Origin: Hypericum androsaemum
Taxonomy: Eukaryota > Streptophyta > Magnoliopsida > Malpighiales > Hypericaceae
Assembly: GCA_963995505.1 (NCBI GenBank)
Contig: OZ023197.1
Location: 5,860,121-5,924,120 of the forward strand
Direction of reading: 5' to 3'
Length of the DNA: 64,000 nt
Program-made: the position numbers and the translations under genes
Shown here: in pieces, positions 47,455 to 59,957 of the stretch
Layout: every line of letters starts with the position of its first letter
How positions within the stretch are numbered: the first letter of the stretch is position 1
Notes under the pieces: model-generated
The model's database searches: none
Told to the model about the DNA's origin: nothing
Seen by the model: the letters and a program-made list of their open reading frames with translations, nothing else

Positions 47455-50400
47455 ACAAAATCTCTTCAAACATTCTCTGAACACAGCACATAAATCCCAA
47501 CACAATCGTAATTACAAGTACTTGTGCTTGATTTTAGACTTGCACTTGGTCTGGGCTCTCGCATTTTACACAAGAACAGTAATATCAAACGATGGGTAGG
47601 TTATTGTAATACCCATACCTATTCTCGACCCCGCATATTTTTATGTTGTCAGGCCCAAACTCTATTCTTAGGGATACCCAGAATCTACAAAGTAAACATG
47701 GTCCAACTTTTAACATTTAATTTTCTGATAATTTTAACATAAAAAATTAATTTTGCATATAAAAGTTAAATAAATTTAAAATATTTAATACGTTAGACAT
47801 CAACAACAATTAAAAATATTTCTCAAAAAAGTTATAATAGAAAATACAAGAACCATCATCTTTTTCAATTTAAATTAGATAATATAATGTTCTTCCTTTC
47901 AAAAAGTAAGTACATCAATAATTCAACAAAAAAAAAAATAAAAGTCAGCTTCTAATCCTTCACAATGTCATCCAATTCATTTTTATCCACCCTAGGGTAT
48001 TGGTATTCACTTATTAGATCATAACCCAATTGTCAGATATGGTCATTTAGGGTCTAATCAATATCTACCTATGATCTAATTAGGATCTAACCAGGATATG
48101 GTCTAAAGTAGGATAAAATGGTAAGGATATAGTATGAATCTAGATGTAACTCTAAACATGGACCCATATCTATACCTTATCTTAGACCGAGTCAAACTCA
48201 TCATACCTTAAATCCACGAGGTACGGGCAGAATCTCACACACATAAAATGGATATTTCTTCCATCTCTAAATATCACAGATACTAATAGCAGTAGCGCCG
48301 AAGTTGAAGACTTTGATCATGTCGACCTTCCCATGCAAATATTCGGGACTGATAATTCAGTAATCGGGATTAAATTTCGAACTACGTTTGTATTGATGGA
48401 TTACCGATTTTATGTTTCTCCCAAAAATTTTGGTAAATTCAGTAACATACCAATTTTTTCGGTAAATTCGGGATCGAAATCTATAATTTTTTTTAAAAAA
48501 TTTTGGCATACGATAAATTCGATATTCGGGATTGATATTTACTGAATATACACCTATTCTGCTTCATGGGCGATTTGGAACTTTTTTAACAAAAAAAAAA
48601 TAGTCTGAGGTGGTGTGTTAGAAGATCAACTACTTCCTCCCTCTCCGAATGGTAAGGCTTGGTCAAAGGAGGAACGTCGGAAAAGTGTGGTTCATCTTCT
48701 ATGGTGTATTTATGTGGGGATATGACACTTAAAGAATATGATGATCTTTAATGAAGCGACTTAGAATCACAAACTTCTTGTTCACATGATACTTATCCGA
48801 GTCAAGAAATGACTAATTTGGTTTCAATTCCTATCGGATCTAAGAGGTCAAAATCTTTTGTGTTTTTTGGATTCGTTTAACTGACCATCCTCACGGAGTT
48901 GTAACCAAGGAGTCGTAAATGAGCAATGCCATATAGCATTTGCCAATGATGTATTTATATTGTTTGAGAATATAAAGTCAATTACATATAAAAAAGTTAG
49001 TGTGCTTCAATTTCTCTGTCTTCTAACTGAAATGCAATACAGTTGATTATATAAGTAATGTTAACACTGACGAACCATCCAGCACCCAAATCTTAACTAA
49101 AAATTTTGAGCTTAATCATTCAAAAGATAGTTGTGTTAAAATTTAGTAAGAAAATTTTTGTTATCATTTGTTAAACCTGACTAAAATCTAATAAGTATTC
49201 AAATATCAGATAATTTTGAAAAATAAATACCGTCATTCAATAGAAAAGGATTGCATAAAATAAAGCATTTTTAACATTACATTGGCATATATAACTAATT
49301 GTGTATGATCTATCAAGAGTTGAATACTGTCGGGTCTCTATTTAAGAGGTAGATCTCTCAATAATATCGTTTTATTTTTTCATAAGTGCCGAATCTTCTT
49401 TATTTGCAAGGTCCAAATTCTAGTCTTTTTAATGAGTATCCATTTCTCTTACAATTTAAATCAACTTTATTATTCATATGAACAACATTGGGATGCAAGT
49501 ACATAAATGGGGTTAAAGAAAGTGAAAACTATGTATGGCTGTCATAAGTACGAGAAATGGTGAAATCATAATATTATCAAATATACTAAATGATATATGA
49601 GGTACTTACAATAATAGAATTTCTATAGGTATACTATCTTTCTTACATGGAAACAAATCCCACTACACCACCCTACATTTCTTTCTTCTCAATGTTGGGA
49701 GCTAGCAGCATATTCCGAGGAAAGTGAAATGAAATATTGTAATATCAAAGAATATATAGGAACAATTTGGAAACACATAAATTTTAAAACCTGGTCCAAA
49801 TAGGAATGAACTAAAAAAATTAGGTATAGAGAGAGAAATCACACAGAAAATTTTAATCTCGCATGTTGTACCATTGTATGTCATATGGTGTACCATTGTA
49901 TGTCGCATAATATACTTGTGTATGTCGCATGGTGTATCAATGTATAATGCAGACGTACCATTGTATGTCACATATTAGTTTCTTCAAAATTTACTTCTCT
50001 TTTCTTACCTTCTAAAAGATAATTCTATGATGCTACACTTAATTGAGATATTTTCTTACAACAAGACATCGTCGACACAACGAGCATTTGAAGAAAATTG
50101 AGAAGATGAACTATGATGTTAAATTTATCAAACAAGCAAGTCTAGCACAAAATATTATTTTAAAATATTTTTCAAATTCGTAAAGTATGTAAAAATATAT
50201 GTATTTATTAAAAAAATCACTCTATGCAAAAAATTGAGACCAAAATTTAGGACTAAAATTTTATGAAAAAGTATTGGTTATTACGTTAGAGAGGTTATTA
50301 AATTTTAGCACTGGTCCCGACTCGGGACCGGGACCATTTACCAGTTTAGAAAGGTTATCACTTACAGGAGATTACTTTACAGAGTTTTATTGTACCAATG

Positions 50401-51358
50401 TATAACACAGCCGTATCATAATTACATAATTGAAAATCTAATCGTAATTAACGATATCATTGATTATAACTACGTCTCATAATTCGAGGCTACATTTCAT
50501 TATTGTAAAAAGATACCCATTAATAAAAATAAGAGAAATCTCCTCGATTATAGAGATTTTCTTATTGAAGAAAGACATCATTAACGAAAATAATCAACGC
50601 ATTGCCTTGCATAGACGTTAATGAAACGAGCGATTTGAAAATGTCCCTGTATCCGGCTCGAGTGAATCTCAACTATAGATTTAAAATCCACGCACGTCCC
50701 CCAATCCAATGGCACATATCGTCTTTCGTGTTCACCCTATTAGTCGCAATATCCAATCCAACTCCTCAAATGTAGTATCAACCACTAATACTAGTAGTAG
50801 GAATTAGACCAATTAATTAACAACTTATATGCATTGTAAATATGAGTGGACATGCGAATTAGTGGCCAAAGAAACAGGGAGAGACTTGAACTAAATGCTA
50901 ATATAGTCCTACCAAAAGGGACGGTTGAAATAGGGGTTAAGATTTGGGTGGTACTCTTGCATCTTACTTTGATTGATATAGGTAGACTGAGTTGGCGATG
51001 TGTGAGAAAGAGAGTGTGCAACGGATTTAATGAATAAAACTTCCATTATTGCTTCTCTCCCTTAACTATTTTTCACTTACCCTTTCCCACATCAACAAGC
51101 TAATTTTACCACATACCCAGTAACATCTTTTTATTTTCTGAGGTGTGTTTTGCTCTTACATGTCTAAATTTGTCAAAATCTCTATTTCTCTAAATATAAC
51201 TACTTCCCAAGTTGCCAAGTGAAACATAGACCCATGACAACTTTAGTAGACAAAATAGACAGTTAATTAGTGTCCCAACGGGTGTCCTTTTGACTCCTTG
51301 AAACACATCCACAGAAAAAAAAATATAACACAATCTTCTTCACAGGCTCCTCGCAAAA
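47455..51358. other. Long intergenic region
   Basis: No gene recognised in 3.9 kb. It contains repeat DNA, including GGATCTAG/GGTCTAA-rich sequence at 48000-48270, and a short-period repeat at 49862-49972. The last 250-300 bases before 51359 should be the promoter and leader of the zinc-finger gene; no TATA box could be fixed. Confidence 0.45.
49862..49972. repeat. Short tandem repeat, ACCATTGTATGTCGCATGGTGT unit
   Basis: About five imperfect units of 22-26 bases with alternating GTACCATTGTATGTC and GCATGGTGTA blocks. Confidence 0.75.
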
Positions 51359-52429
51359 ATGGAAGCTCCTAAAGAAGATGTCGCCACCCACATTGTGAAG
51401 GGGAAGAGAACCAAAAGACAAAGGGTGCAATCACCAATCCCATTGCTTGAAGAAGAAGGAGGAGGTGATCAAATTACAAGCATTAATGTTGATCAAGATG
51501 GTGTCATGACCAACTCCAATTGCTGGCCATCTCCGACTACTGCGAATGCGAATCACTTTGAAGATGCCACGGTAACGGATTACCTTAACCATCAACGCGA
51601 CGAGGACGAGGACATGGCGAATTGCCTTATGTTACTTGCCCAAGGTGGCCACCCGAGGGGCATGCCGAAGTTCAGTGATCATCATTATAGCTTTCAGGAC
51701 ACGAGAGCACAAAGCAATGTGAAATTCAACAGCAGGAGGTTCCTAGAGACGGGTTCGACAAGTTCAGGGAAGTCCGGATACTATGTCTATGAGTGCAAAA
51801 CTTGTGGGAAGACATTCCCATCCTTCCAGGCATTGGGAGGCCATAGGGCTAGCCATAAAAAGCTGAAGGGTCTGTTCAATGACGAGAAGAAGCGTCCCGC
51901 TACATCGGTAGCCTTATCGTTCAACGAAGACGATGATCATTACAAGAACATATCCTCTCTTTCTTTGCAATTAAGCAACAACAATGCCAAAAGCTATAGA
52001 GGTGCGTGTAACAATCATAGCTTCATCAACACCAAGGTTAAGATGCACGAATGTGCTATCTGTGGCGCGGAGTTCGCCTCCGGACAGGCGTTAGGCGGGC
52101 ACATGAGACGGCACAGGGCGCTGCCTGTGGGGGCTGATGATGCAAATGTCAGCTTATCAATTGCACCAACAACATCATTAATGGAGCCCTCAGAATTTCA
52201 TGAGTCAAATGGAGGTAGGAATGAACTTTCTTTGAATTTGGATCTGGATCTAAATCTTCCGGCACAAGAGGAGAGAGCTTCCTTACAATCCAAGCTACAA
52301 GATGCAACCCAACAGGAATCTCAACATAAAAAAGAAGAAGAACAAGAGAAAAAACAATATCCAGAACAACAACAACAACAATTACCTATTGTTATTGCTA
52401 ACCCTACTTTGGTAGATTGTCATTACTAA
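51359..52429 (+). CDS. ZAT5-like C2H2 zinc-finger transcription repressor
   Basis: Intronless 356-residue nuclear protein of the plant C1-2i (two-finger QALGGH) family. Order of parts: basic KGKRTKRQR (14-22), a likely nuclear signal typical of ZAT5; L-box EDMANCLMLLAQ (84-95); finger 1 with C146, C149, H162, H166 and QALGGH; finger 2 with C232, C235, H248, H252 and QALGGH; a DLN/EAR repression motif LDLDLNL (294-300); and a Glu/Gln-rich tail. QALGGH fingers bind AGT-type core sites and the EAR motif recruits co-repressors in this family; both statements are family knowledge. Start chosen at the first in-frame ATG, CAAAAATGG, preceded by a CA-rich leader. The spacing of 65 residues between fingers fits the class. 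The protein is intact with no sign of decay. ZAT5 versus a close paralogue cannot be settled here. Confidence 0.93.
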   Translation: MEAPKEDVATHIVKGKRTKRQRVQSPIPLLEEEGGGDQITSINVDQDGVMTNSNCWPSPTTANANHFEDATVTDYLNHQRDEDEDMANCLMLLAQGGHPRGMPKFSDHHYSFQDTRAQSNVKFNSRRFLETGSTSSGKSGYYVYECKTCGKTFPSFQALGGHRASHKKLKGLFNDEKKRPATSVALSFNEDDDHYKNISSLSLQLSNNNAKSYRGACNNHSFINTKVKMHECAICGAEFASGQALGGHMRRHRALPVGADDANVSLSIAPTTSLMEPSEFHESNGGRNELSLNLDLDLNLPAQEERASLQSKLQDATQQESQHKKEEEQEKKQYPEQQQQQLPIVIANPTLVDCHY

Positions 52430-54859
52430 ACAAGATTATAGCTTTGCTTCATCTCTTTTTTTTTGTAATTATTCTCATCCCATAATCTTATTCATTGTGC
52501 TCAAAGTTATGCACGACAATAATTAGATTACGGCACAATTTTGTCCAATTATAATACGTTACATAATTGGGATTTAGACAAGATTATTCATTTCACATTT
52601 TTGTGTACATTCAACTACTTTTTGCAGTTGTAAGTTCTTTGTAAAAAGATGTTGCAATCTTTTTGTAGAGAATTTAATTTTGTACCTTCTTATTCTCATT
52701 TATCTTTTGCTTTATCATTTTTATTTAACAACAAATGTGTCGCTGAAAAGATGTAGTTCTCCATCACAAATTTTCAAGTGCAACAACTAATATTAGCCTT
52801 GCCAAAATGAGATGGCTACGGACTACAAATGATAAAATTAAAAGGCCAACAGAGTCTGAGTTAACCCTTAAATTACGATGTGCTACAAATTAAACCAATA
52901 GTGCAAATAATATTCATGTAGATTATTAGGATCAGGATCATATACATATATATATTGTTGGACAACCGGATTGTTAATTTATCGTTGGCCAAACATAAAG
53001 GTGTATGTTGGGATTGGGCTAATTATAATGCGAGTTACACTAATTAGTTTTGGGTGTCTATGAGATCAATGTGAAACTCGTTAAGAAAATTTCTTACGAA
53101 AAATCAATTCTTGTTGTTAATAAAAATTGGCTTCAAAATGATATGGTTTTTACTGGCCATCATGAATTTGAGATTTATAGCTCCTATAAATAGAGAGGCA
53201 TATGTAACTGCTCATTTATTGATCATGGTTAATATGATAATTAATGATCGTCATTATTCCAAAAATAAATGGGTGTCTCAAAACGAGCTTATAATAAGGA
53301 ACCTCCTCCTTTTATTTTACACACACCAAAAACTCACATCCAACTTGACTTTCCCCTCTCTCCCCCTTAGCATATCATATGCATTATCATTTTGTATATA
53401 GTTTGAGTTCTGCAACCGCTGGGGTTCGCAAGTCGGTTCAGATTATCGCTTCTATCTGATCGGTGATTGGGCGTTGTACCTTTGAGAGTTTACTTACCCT
53501 TGAAACTTGAAGCGATATAGGAGAGCAATTCGAGCTTATGGGCACGACTTGCTGTGGACTCGTCTATGATTAAATCTGAATTCATTATATTATAAGAGGA
53601 TGACTCAATATGAAGAACACAATCTTCAAAGAAGTCGGTATATTCACAGTTTGCTCAAACTGTAAATATTCTCGACTATTTTAATATTGTCCAATTACAT
53701 TTCTTATATACTATTTATTTAGGTTTATGTTCAATTCTTGAATGACAATAATAATAAATAACTAGTGGTTCCAATTCTGAGATCTCAGGTTCCACATTCC
53801 AGGATTTGTCCAGGGGTTCTCGGTTTGATCAGCTTTCTATGGCAAGTCTGAGGTACTTCAAAGCTGTTGCCAAGGTGTTCCCGGTATTTTGAGAGATTTT
53901 GTTGTCATGCAAGTGGTTTCTAGTAAAGTGGACACAAGTTGAGTCATCATTGTCCGAATTCTTTTAATTTGAGAGAGACATCTAATTAAAATATAATAAT
54001 TTTTTTGTCAATATATCTTTTTGGAATCTCTATATTTATTCCATAATTGAAACTTTAAATGAGTAATTTTTTTACCACATTCGATGATTCAAATAAATAT
54101 TGATGGCAAACCACGACTCTACCTTAATATCAAAACACACTATTTTTTAACCTTACGGGTTAAGTCATATCAATTGGGCAAAGTCATCTTATGTTGCGCG
54201 ATTTAAATGACATTTCCTTGATTCTAATTCCGTCCGAATGATTCTATAAAATTTAGGGAACCAGATTTGGCCGTACTGGAAGATTTTTATTGAAAAATAT
54301 GCAAGAACTATTTTGCAAAAACGCAGAAACATGAGGAACAAAATTAAAAAAACTCATAACTATTGAATCCTAACTGGATAAACCATTGAATCGTAACTAA
54401 GTAAACCATTAAAACTATTGAATCATAACTAAATAAACCATTGGATCGTCGTGACAATCCTGGTTGAATTTGACCTTCCAAAACCAAATCCGCTCCCAAA
54501 ATATAGGGACTGGTTTGCCCCTCTACCCTACCAAAAAAGTCTCTCTTTAAAACGAAATCAAATTTAGATTCTGTTGGACTCAATTCATAAAGTCAAGCGT
54601 GGCACCTATAGTTTCTGTTATTATAATTAATGAGATATTAATGTACAAAGCACAAAGCAGCAATGCTTTGGTATCTCATGGTATCTCAAGAACAACATCA
54701 TGGAGCATTGACGAAGCCCTTATATGAGGCGGACTCGGGCGGGCGGGCGGGCGCAGCGCTCGCACGTACGTAGACGCGCCTTGCGGTATTGATCAGACAC
54801 TGCCTATGTTGGCTGAAGTTAGATGTCACTTGTACCGGAGACTATGGTAGACGAACTTC
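52430..54859. other. Intergenic region between zinc-finger and RAB genes
   Basis: The first 200-300 bases are the presumed 3' UTR of the zinc-finger gene. A stretch at 52962-53700 starts TGTTGGACAACCGG and contains CTATAAATAGAG at about 53184, suggesting an LTR-like remnant, but no end or pair was found. A short GC-rich island (GGGC repeats) lies at 54729-54780, next to the RAB gene's stop codon. Confidence 0.4.
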
Positions 54860-57122
54860 TTATCCGGAGCAGCAGTTGCTGTCACCGACGCGTGAGGTTC
54901 GCTTCTGTTTCAAATTATGCTGTTTCACGACTGCTGATCCTTTCTCCACTAAGCTGGGAACTGACATTATCTGCATGGTATTAGTAATGCCTAATCAGGA
55001 GACACCCAATATCCACATGCTAAAGATGCATCCATATTCGGTAAACCGAGATGGAACATGATCCAAGCATTTACTATTACGGAGACGATACCTTTCGCGT
55101 GAGCTCCTTGAAGCAATGGTGGATATTTTCTCCAGTTCTGGCACTGCATTCAACAAATGAGCACCTATGCTCCTCTGCAAGAGCCATACCCTCCTCTCTT
55201 GTCACTTCTCGTCCGTCCTGAAATTCGCGAGGGTGATAAACGATTTAGTGTACCAGATCAAACAAGACGGTACGAGAAGACGGAAGACGAGAAGCAAAAG
55301 ATAAATATGAATGTTCAGTCTTACTCTGTCGACTTTGTTTCCAACTAGAATTTTGATGCACTCGTGATTGGTAGAGTAGCGGTCGACTTCCTTTGACCAT
55401 ATCTCCGACAGGTTTGTGAAGGTTGCTCTCCTTGTGACATCATAAACTGAAATCAAAGGCTCTGTACTTAGAATTGAACTCGGGAAGAATGTTAGTTCAT
55501 AGCTCAAGGGAAATAAATTGATCGAAGGTGCTCGATGTAGCCACAAGTTATAGATCCAACATTAAACAAAAATCAGAATCGAATTGTTCATAGATCATTT
55601 TCACTGATCATTCTTTGACTAATTGCTGCATGTAATGTGGTTTAACAATTGCCTCAATGTGGAACGCATGGTTTATAGAACTTCATTTCATATCCGACTT
55701 TGGTACCGAAAAGAAGCGATAAAACATTAATTCTTAAACTGTTTGATGCAGCGTATCAGAGTTGCAAGTCATACCAAGAATTATTCCATGTGCTCCCCTG
55801 TAGTAGGAGCTTATCAGTGTTCCAAATCTCTCCTGGCCAGCTGCACCGAATTAAAACTTCGAAATAAAGACAGAGCATTATATTAAAGACGGCACCTTGT
55901 TCAAATTAACTTAGTTCCAATACTTTTCCTTCCCCTAAGCAAGTCAGCCTTCTAATGTCTTTTTGCATTTTAAGGAGCTAGAAACAAGGCGTAGGAAGAA
56001 TTGACGGATGTTTAGGGTTCAAACGCCCGTAAAAGTTCACCTTTACATAAGAAGGAGCTAGAACAGTGTTCCCTGTTATGTTAATTTACTATTCTTGACC
56101 AGCAGTATGTTTATTTGATTGTGACGGAAGTTTTCCCTCTCAACATTAGTAGTATTGGTGTCCAAGAACGTACGGAACAGAAAGATGTTTCAACTCTTAA
56201 GGAAACGAATAGGTCTGAAGCAGATGAGATCGATTTTCGGAAAATTGGGTCATACATACATCTGTTGAAATGCCCCGGATATTGAAAATTCCTCGACTCC
56301 GGAAAAACTGAACTTGGTCATTAAGACTAATAAGCCAATTAAACTGCATACCTGTGTCCCATATGGTGAGTTTCAATCTTTTCCCACCAACACTAACCAA
56401 CTTGATCTTAAAATCTACACCTGCACAATGTTGCAAGAGATTCATGTTTGCCAAATGTTCCACGAAGACAAAAAATAATTATAAAATTGAGAAGTGCGAT
56501 GTTCTTCAATTCTTCACCAACGAGAAGATGGTCTTATCATGAAGAAAGAATACATTAATAGTCCAGTAAGACCTGATCCGATAGAATCTCCATATTCAGA
56601 CAAAAGATTTCTGAATTTTCACATTAAAAAAAAAAGACTTCAACGTCGCCGGCGTGTTTATGGAATACTGATACCATGTTAGAATTTTTATATCGAACCC
56701 AAAACTTTAAAATCACATAAAATCCTATAAGTACTATACCATGTTAGAATTTCTATATCAACTTTGAAGAAATGAAATGATTTTGATAAATTTTTTACCC
56801 TTATAAAGAACAAACTTCAATGTAACCTCAACACCAAAATGGACATAAAGTAGTGATGCACACCTAATAAGCTCACAAATGTATGAGAAGTACAAAAGCT
56901 GACTACTTCAAATATACTTGTACAATGCAAATATTGGAACAGAAAAAGATAAATAATTAATCAGAAAGGAAGTGTAAATAAATATATAATATAAATACCA
57001 ATAGTAGGGGAGAGGTCATGGACAGTGTTGGAGATAAAACTGAGAAGGATACTGCTCTTGCCAACCCCAGAATCACCAATCAGTAACACCTTAAACGAGT
57101 AATCATAACCAAAAGAACCCAT
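54860..57122 (-). CDS. RABC2/Rab18-type small GTPase
   Basis: Membrane-traffic GTPase of the plant RABC group. Minus-strand exons: 57122-56999, 56420-56352, 55840-55775, 55446-55325, 55217-55092, 54970-54860; 618 bases, 205 residues, phases consistent. Motifs: P-loop GDSGVGKSS (16-24), switch I SPTIGVDFK with T40, WDTAGQE (62-68), NKVD (123-126) and ECSA (150-153). The C-terminus ends SNCCSG, a CC prenylation signal that places it on membranes after geranylgeranylation. MGSFGYDYSFKVLLIGDSG resembles RABC2 starts, so 57122 was chosen; an in-frame ATG at 57245 would add 41 residues without motif support. GTP-binding and catalytic residues are all present, including the glutamine of DTAGQE. RABC2A versus RABC2B cannot be resolved. 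Confidence 0.93.
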
Positions 57123-57547
57123 CACTCTCTCTACACCACCTTCATACGCATGCACATGGAACCCAGTAGAAGAGCTACTGGGAGATGATAAAAGGACGAA
57201 GAAGAAAAGGGCTTCCTTGGGACGGAAAGAAGAGGTAGGAGACAAATTAAGGTGAGGGGTTGGCGGTAATTAGCGTAAGTTTCTTCTCTTTTGCTATTTT
57301 CTTTTCTGTTTGTTTGGTGATAAGTAGCTTGGATTGGTGTGGTACATACATTATATTATAAAAGGGGACGTGAGGATTGCGAGGCGAAGACAAGTGTACT
57401 TTTGTTGCTTAGGACATCCTGATTCTGATACCTCCACGCGCCGGTGCAGGCCCGCTCCGGGTTTACACGTCAACGTCAGGGCGTCCTGGATGGCAACCCA
57501 ATTGAAAGTTTTGGAGTTTGGACTCTGGTGCATTAATTAGTATATTG

Positions 57548-57587
<40 letters not shown>

Positions 57588-57839
57588 CCTCCCTCTCCCC
57601 CTTGGTCAAAGACAATATGTTGGACTCTATTTTTTTGGTGGAAACAATTTTTTTTTGAGAAACATGAAAACAATATATTGGATTTGGCGTTGATGGTAAG
57701 GAATTTGTTTTAGGGTGTGGGGACCCAAAGGGAAATTGGGTTAAATGATTGATTTTTAGGGAAAATAATCATTTTTGTAGTTTTGATGATACGAGAATAT
57801 GAATGATTACACATTCATAATAAATAGTAATGATTGATA
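57123..57839. other. Upstream region of the RAB gene
   Basis: Presumed leader and promoter of the minus-strand RAB gene. It contains a (CT)n tract at 57554-57587, that is (GA)n on the gene strand, about 430 bases before the chosen start. Confidence 0.5.
57554..57587. repeat. (CT)n microsatellite
   Basis: A run of about 17 CT dinucleotides followed by CCCCCTCCC-type sequence. Confidence 0.9.
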
Positions 57840-58154
57840 TGTTGGGAGTGTGGCGAGAAAAAGGATGCAAGCGGAGCCGGGCTAGCCCCCTCTGGCTAAC
57901 GCCAGATGGCACAGGGAAAAATTTACTATTTTGTTCGGACTCTTGTTTTGGACTCCTAGATAACCTAGACGGGTACCATGATATGTTAGGGTTTATCTAT
58001 ATATAGGAGGGCATGTAACCCTAATTTGTATGACTTTGTGGCTCAGTAACTCATCAATAAAATATGTCATTCTCTTTGTGGACGTAGGTGGTTAGCCGAA
58101 CCACATTATCTCTTGTGTCGCTGTTTGCGTTATTGTTTCCTTAGATTCCTAACA
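57840..58154 (+). repeat. 5' LTR of the copia element
   Basis: 315-bp LTR directly followed by the primer-binding site. It contains a TATA-like box and AATAAAA near its end. Confidence 0.9.
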
Positions 58155-58179
58155 ACTAGTATCAGAGCTAAGGAAAAGG

Positions 58180-58475
58180 ATGTCGGGTTATGGCAAAGGT
58201 GTGTCAAAGATCTGCAAGTGCAGCAAGGAATGGCCAACGGACTTTCAGGAAAGAAGCTTGAGAATATGGAGGAGCAAGAGTGGAAAGAGTTGGAGACCAG
58301 AGCTGTAGCGACGATTCGTTTGTGCTTGGTTGATGATGTGATGTATCATGTCATGGATGAGGAGCCACCAGCTGGGTGCGGAAGAGGATCCAAATTGGAG
58401 TAAAAAAAATTCAATGGAAATTGTTTCAAGCGCGGAGAAAAAAGACACGTGAAGGAGAATATCCAGGACGAACTG
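58180..58475 (+). pseudogene. Degenerate copia gag
   Basis: The frame reads NGLSGKKLENMEEQEWKELE and TRAVATIRLCLVDDVMYHVM, the pattern of the copia gag (UBN2-type) region, followed after a stop or shift by NCFKRGEKRHVKEN, a damaged CCHC zinc knuckle in which a Cys is replaced by Arg. It is disrupted and not expected to function. Confidence 0.75.
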
Positions 58476-59444
58476 GGAATCAAAATAATGAGGAAAAGAG
58501 ATCGGCGTCCGTAAATATAGCCACATATTCAGACGGTGAATGGTGACTGGCTTTCTGTCTCATAAAGTCCAAAGTATCCTGGTAATTTATTTTCGTTAGG
58601 GACCTTGGATTATAACGGGTATAACTATAAAGATAGGTTAATGAAGGTGGATAAAGATATTATGGTAGGGATGAAGTGCGAAAGGGAATACTTACAAGTT
58701 GGTGGAAAATACTGTTGTAGGTGGAGTCACATCAATGGGTCAGAAGGAGTTGGCAAACGCTCAAGTCATATGAGGGAGCAGGGTCTTGACATGAATGGCT
58801 TGAGTGCAGTCAAGAGGGTTCCTTGGAATTGAGATTCGGGCAGACAAGGTTAGCAAGGCGCTATGCTTGTCTAAAGGCACGTGCGAAATAAAGGTGTTAG
58901 GTAGGTTTGGCATTGGGAATGCAAAACTGTTGCTAACACCATGGGCAAATCAGGTTTTATCTCACTCAAAGATCAGCGATGGAGTTCGTAACATGTGTAG
59001 AACAAAAAGCTGCCCAGTATATGCTATGACTTATAACATCGGTTTGGGATAAGGGGAACAAGGTCCAACAAGGAAGTAGTTTGAGGTTCCGAAGTACGAG
59101 GGTGACCAGGAAAATAGAGGTGTGTCTATTGGTCATAAGTTACTTCAGTAGGGGAACTAGAATATTAGGTTTCAATAGAGGTTGGAGGGAATGCATCAGG
59201 CAAGCTTGGGAGATGCTTGAGTTTAGAGGATGACTCCAAGTGATTGAACAAAGGTGGAGAGAAGTGAGGATGATCTTGATGAGGACGAAATGGTCTAAGG
59301 TTCAAAGTAGAGTAAGTAGAGTCGGTTTGATTTTGCAGGACTTCATATTTCTTCAAGGGGCGATGTCTCATCATGGTGAAGATTGTTGAAGTTCGTAGAG
59401 CTTCATGGTTCTTCTAAAGGATGATTTCTTAACAAAGTAAAGAT

Positions 59445-59806
59445 TGTTAGGAGTGTGTCGAGAAAAAGAATGCAAGTGCTGGCTGGCTGGCACCTACTAG
59501 GTCCCGGTACTAGCCAGGGTCGAGCTGGTGTTTTTGGACCCGACTCTTGCCAGCATCTCGGTGCCCGTCAGGTGGCTCGATGGATAATTTCATATTTTAT
59601 TTGGACTACTAGATGACCTAGATGGGTTCTGTGATGTGCTAGAGTTTGTCTATATATATGAGGCATGTAATCCTAGTTTGTATGACTTTGTGGCTGAGAT
59701 AGTCATCAATAAAAGGTCTCATTATCTCTGTGGAAGTAGGCGGTTGTCTGAACCATATTATCTCTTGTATCATTATTTGCGTTATTATTTACATGGATTC
59801 CTAACA
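59445..59806 (+). repeat. 3' LTR of the copia element
   Basis: 362-bp LTR; longer than its partner because of a 40-60 bp GC-rich difference near 59485-59580 (GGCTGGCTGGC). It follows an AACAAAGTAAAGAT sequence resembling a degraded polypurine tract. Confidence 0.9.
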
Positions 59807-59957
59807 AGATACAGTGAGATATAGGAAACACAAATATGTAGCTTGAAATAAAATATAAATCCATGGATGCCAGACGATCATCAATATAATATATGGAGAG
59901 TACAAACACAAGACATACATATGGTCATGCTTAAAGCAAAACTAGGCTAAAGTAAAG
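59807..59957. other. Short spacer between two retroelements
   Basis: No feature seen apart from AT-rich sequence. Confidence 0.5.

Larger units (their letters stand above)
57840..59806 (+). mobile_element. Internally deleted Ty1-copia retrotransposon
   Basis: LTRs at 57840-58154 and 59445-59806 begin TGTTGGGAGTG/TGTTAGGAGTG and end CCTAACA. Both contain a TATA-like CTATATATA, AATAAAA and the shared block TTTGTATGACTTTGTGGCT. The 3' LTR has an extra 40-60 bases. TAGTATCAGAGC (58157-58168) is an 11/12 primer-binding site for initiator-Met tRNA. The flanks TGATA and AGATA agree at four of five bases. The 1.3-kb interior keeps only degenerate gag (listed separately) and a scrap resembling the integrase-adjacent region (KDRLMKVDKDIMVGMK); no reverse transcriptase is present, so it is non-autonomous. 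Confidence 0.9.

Noticed and set aside
53111..53401. 96-codon frame near 53.1 kb
   Set aside because: No recognisable domain; the region looks LTR-like with a TATA box, and the frame is probably chance.
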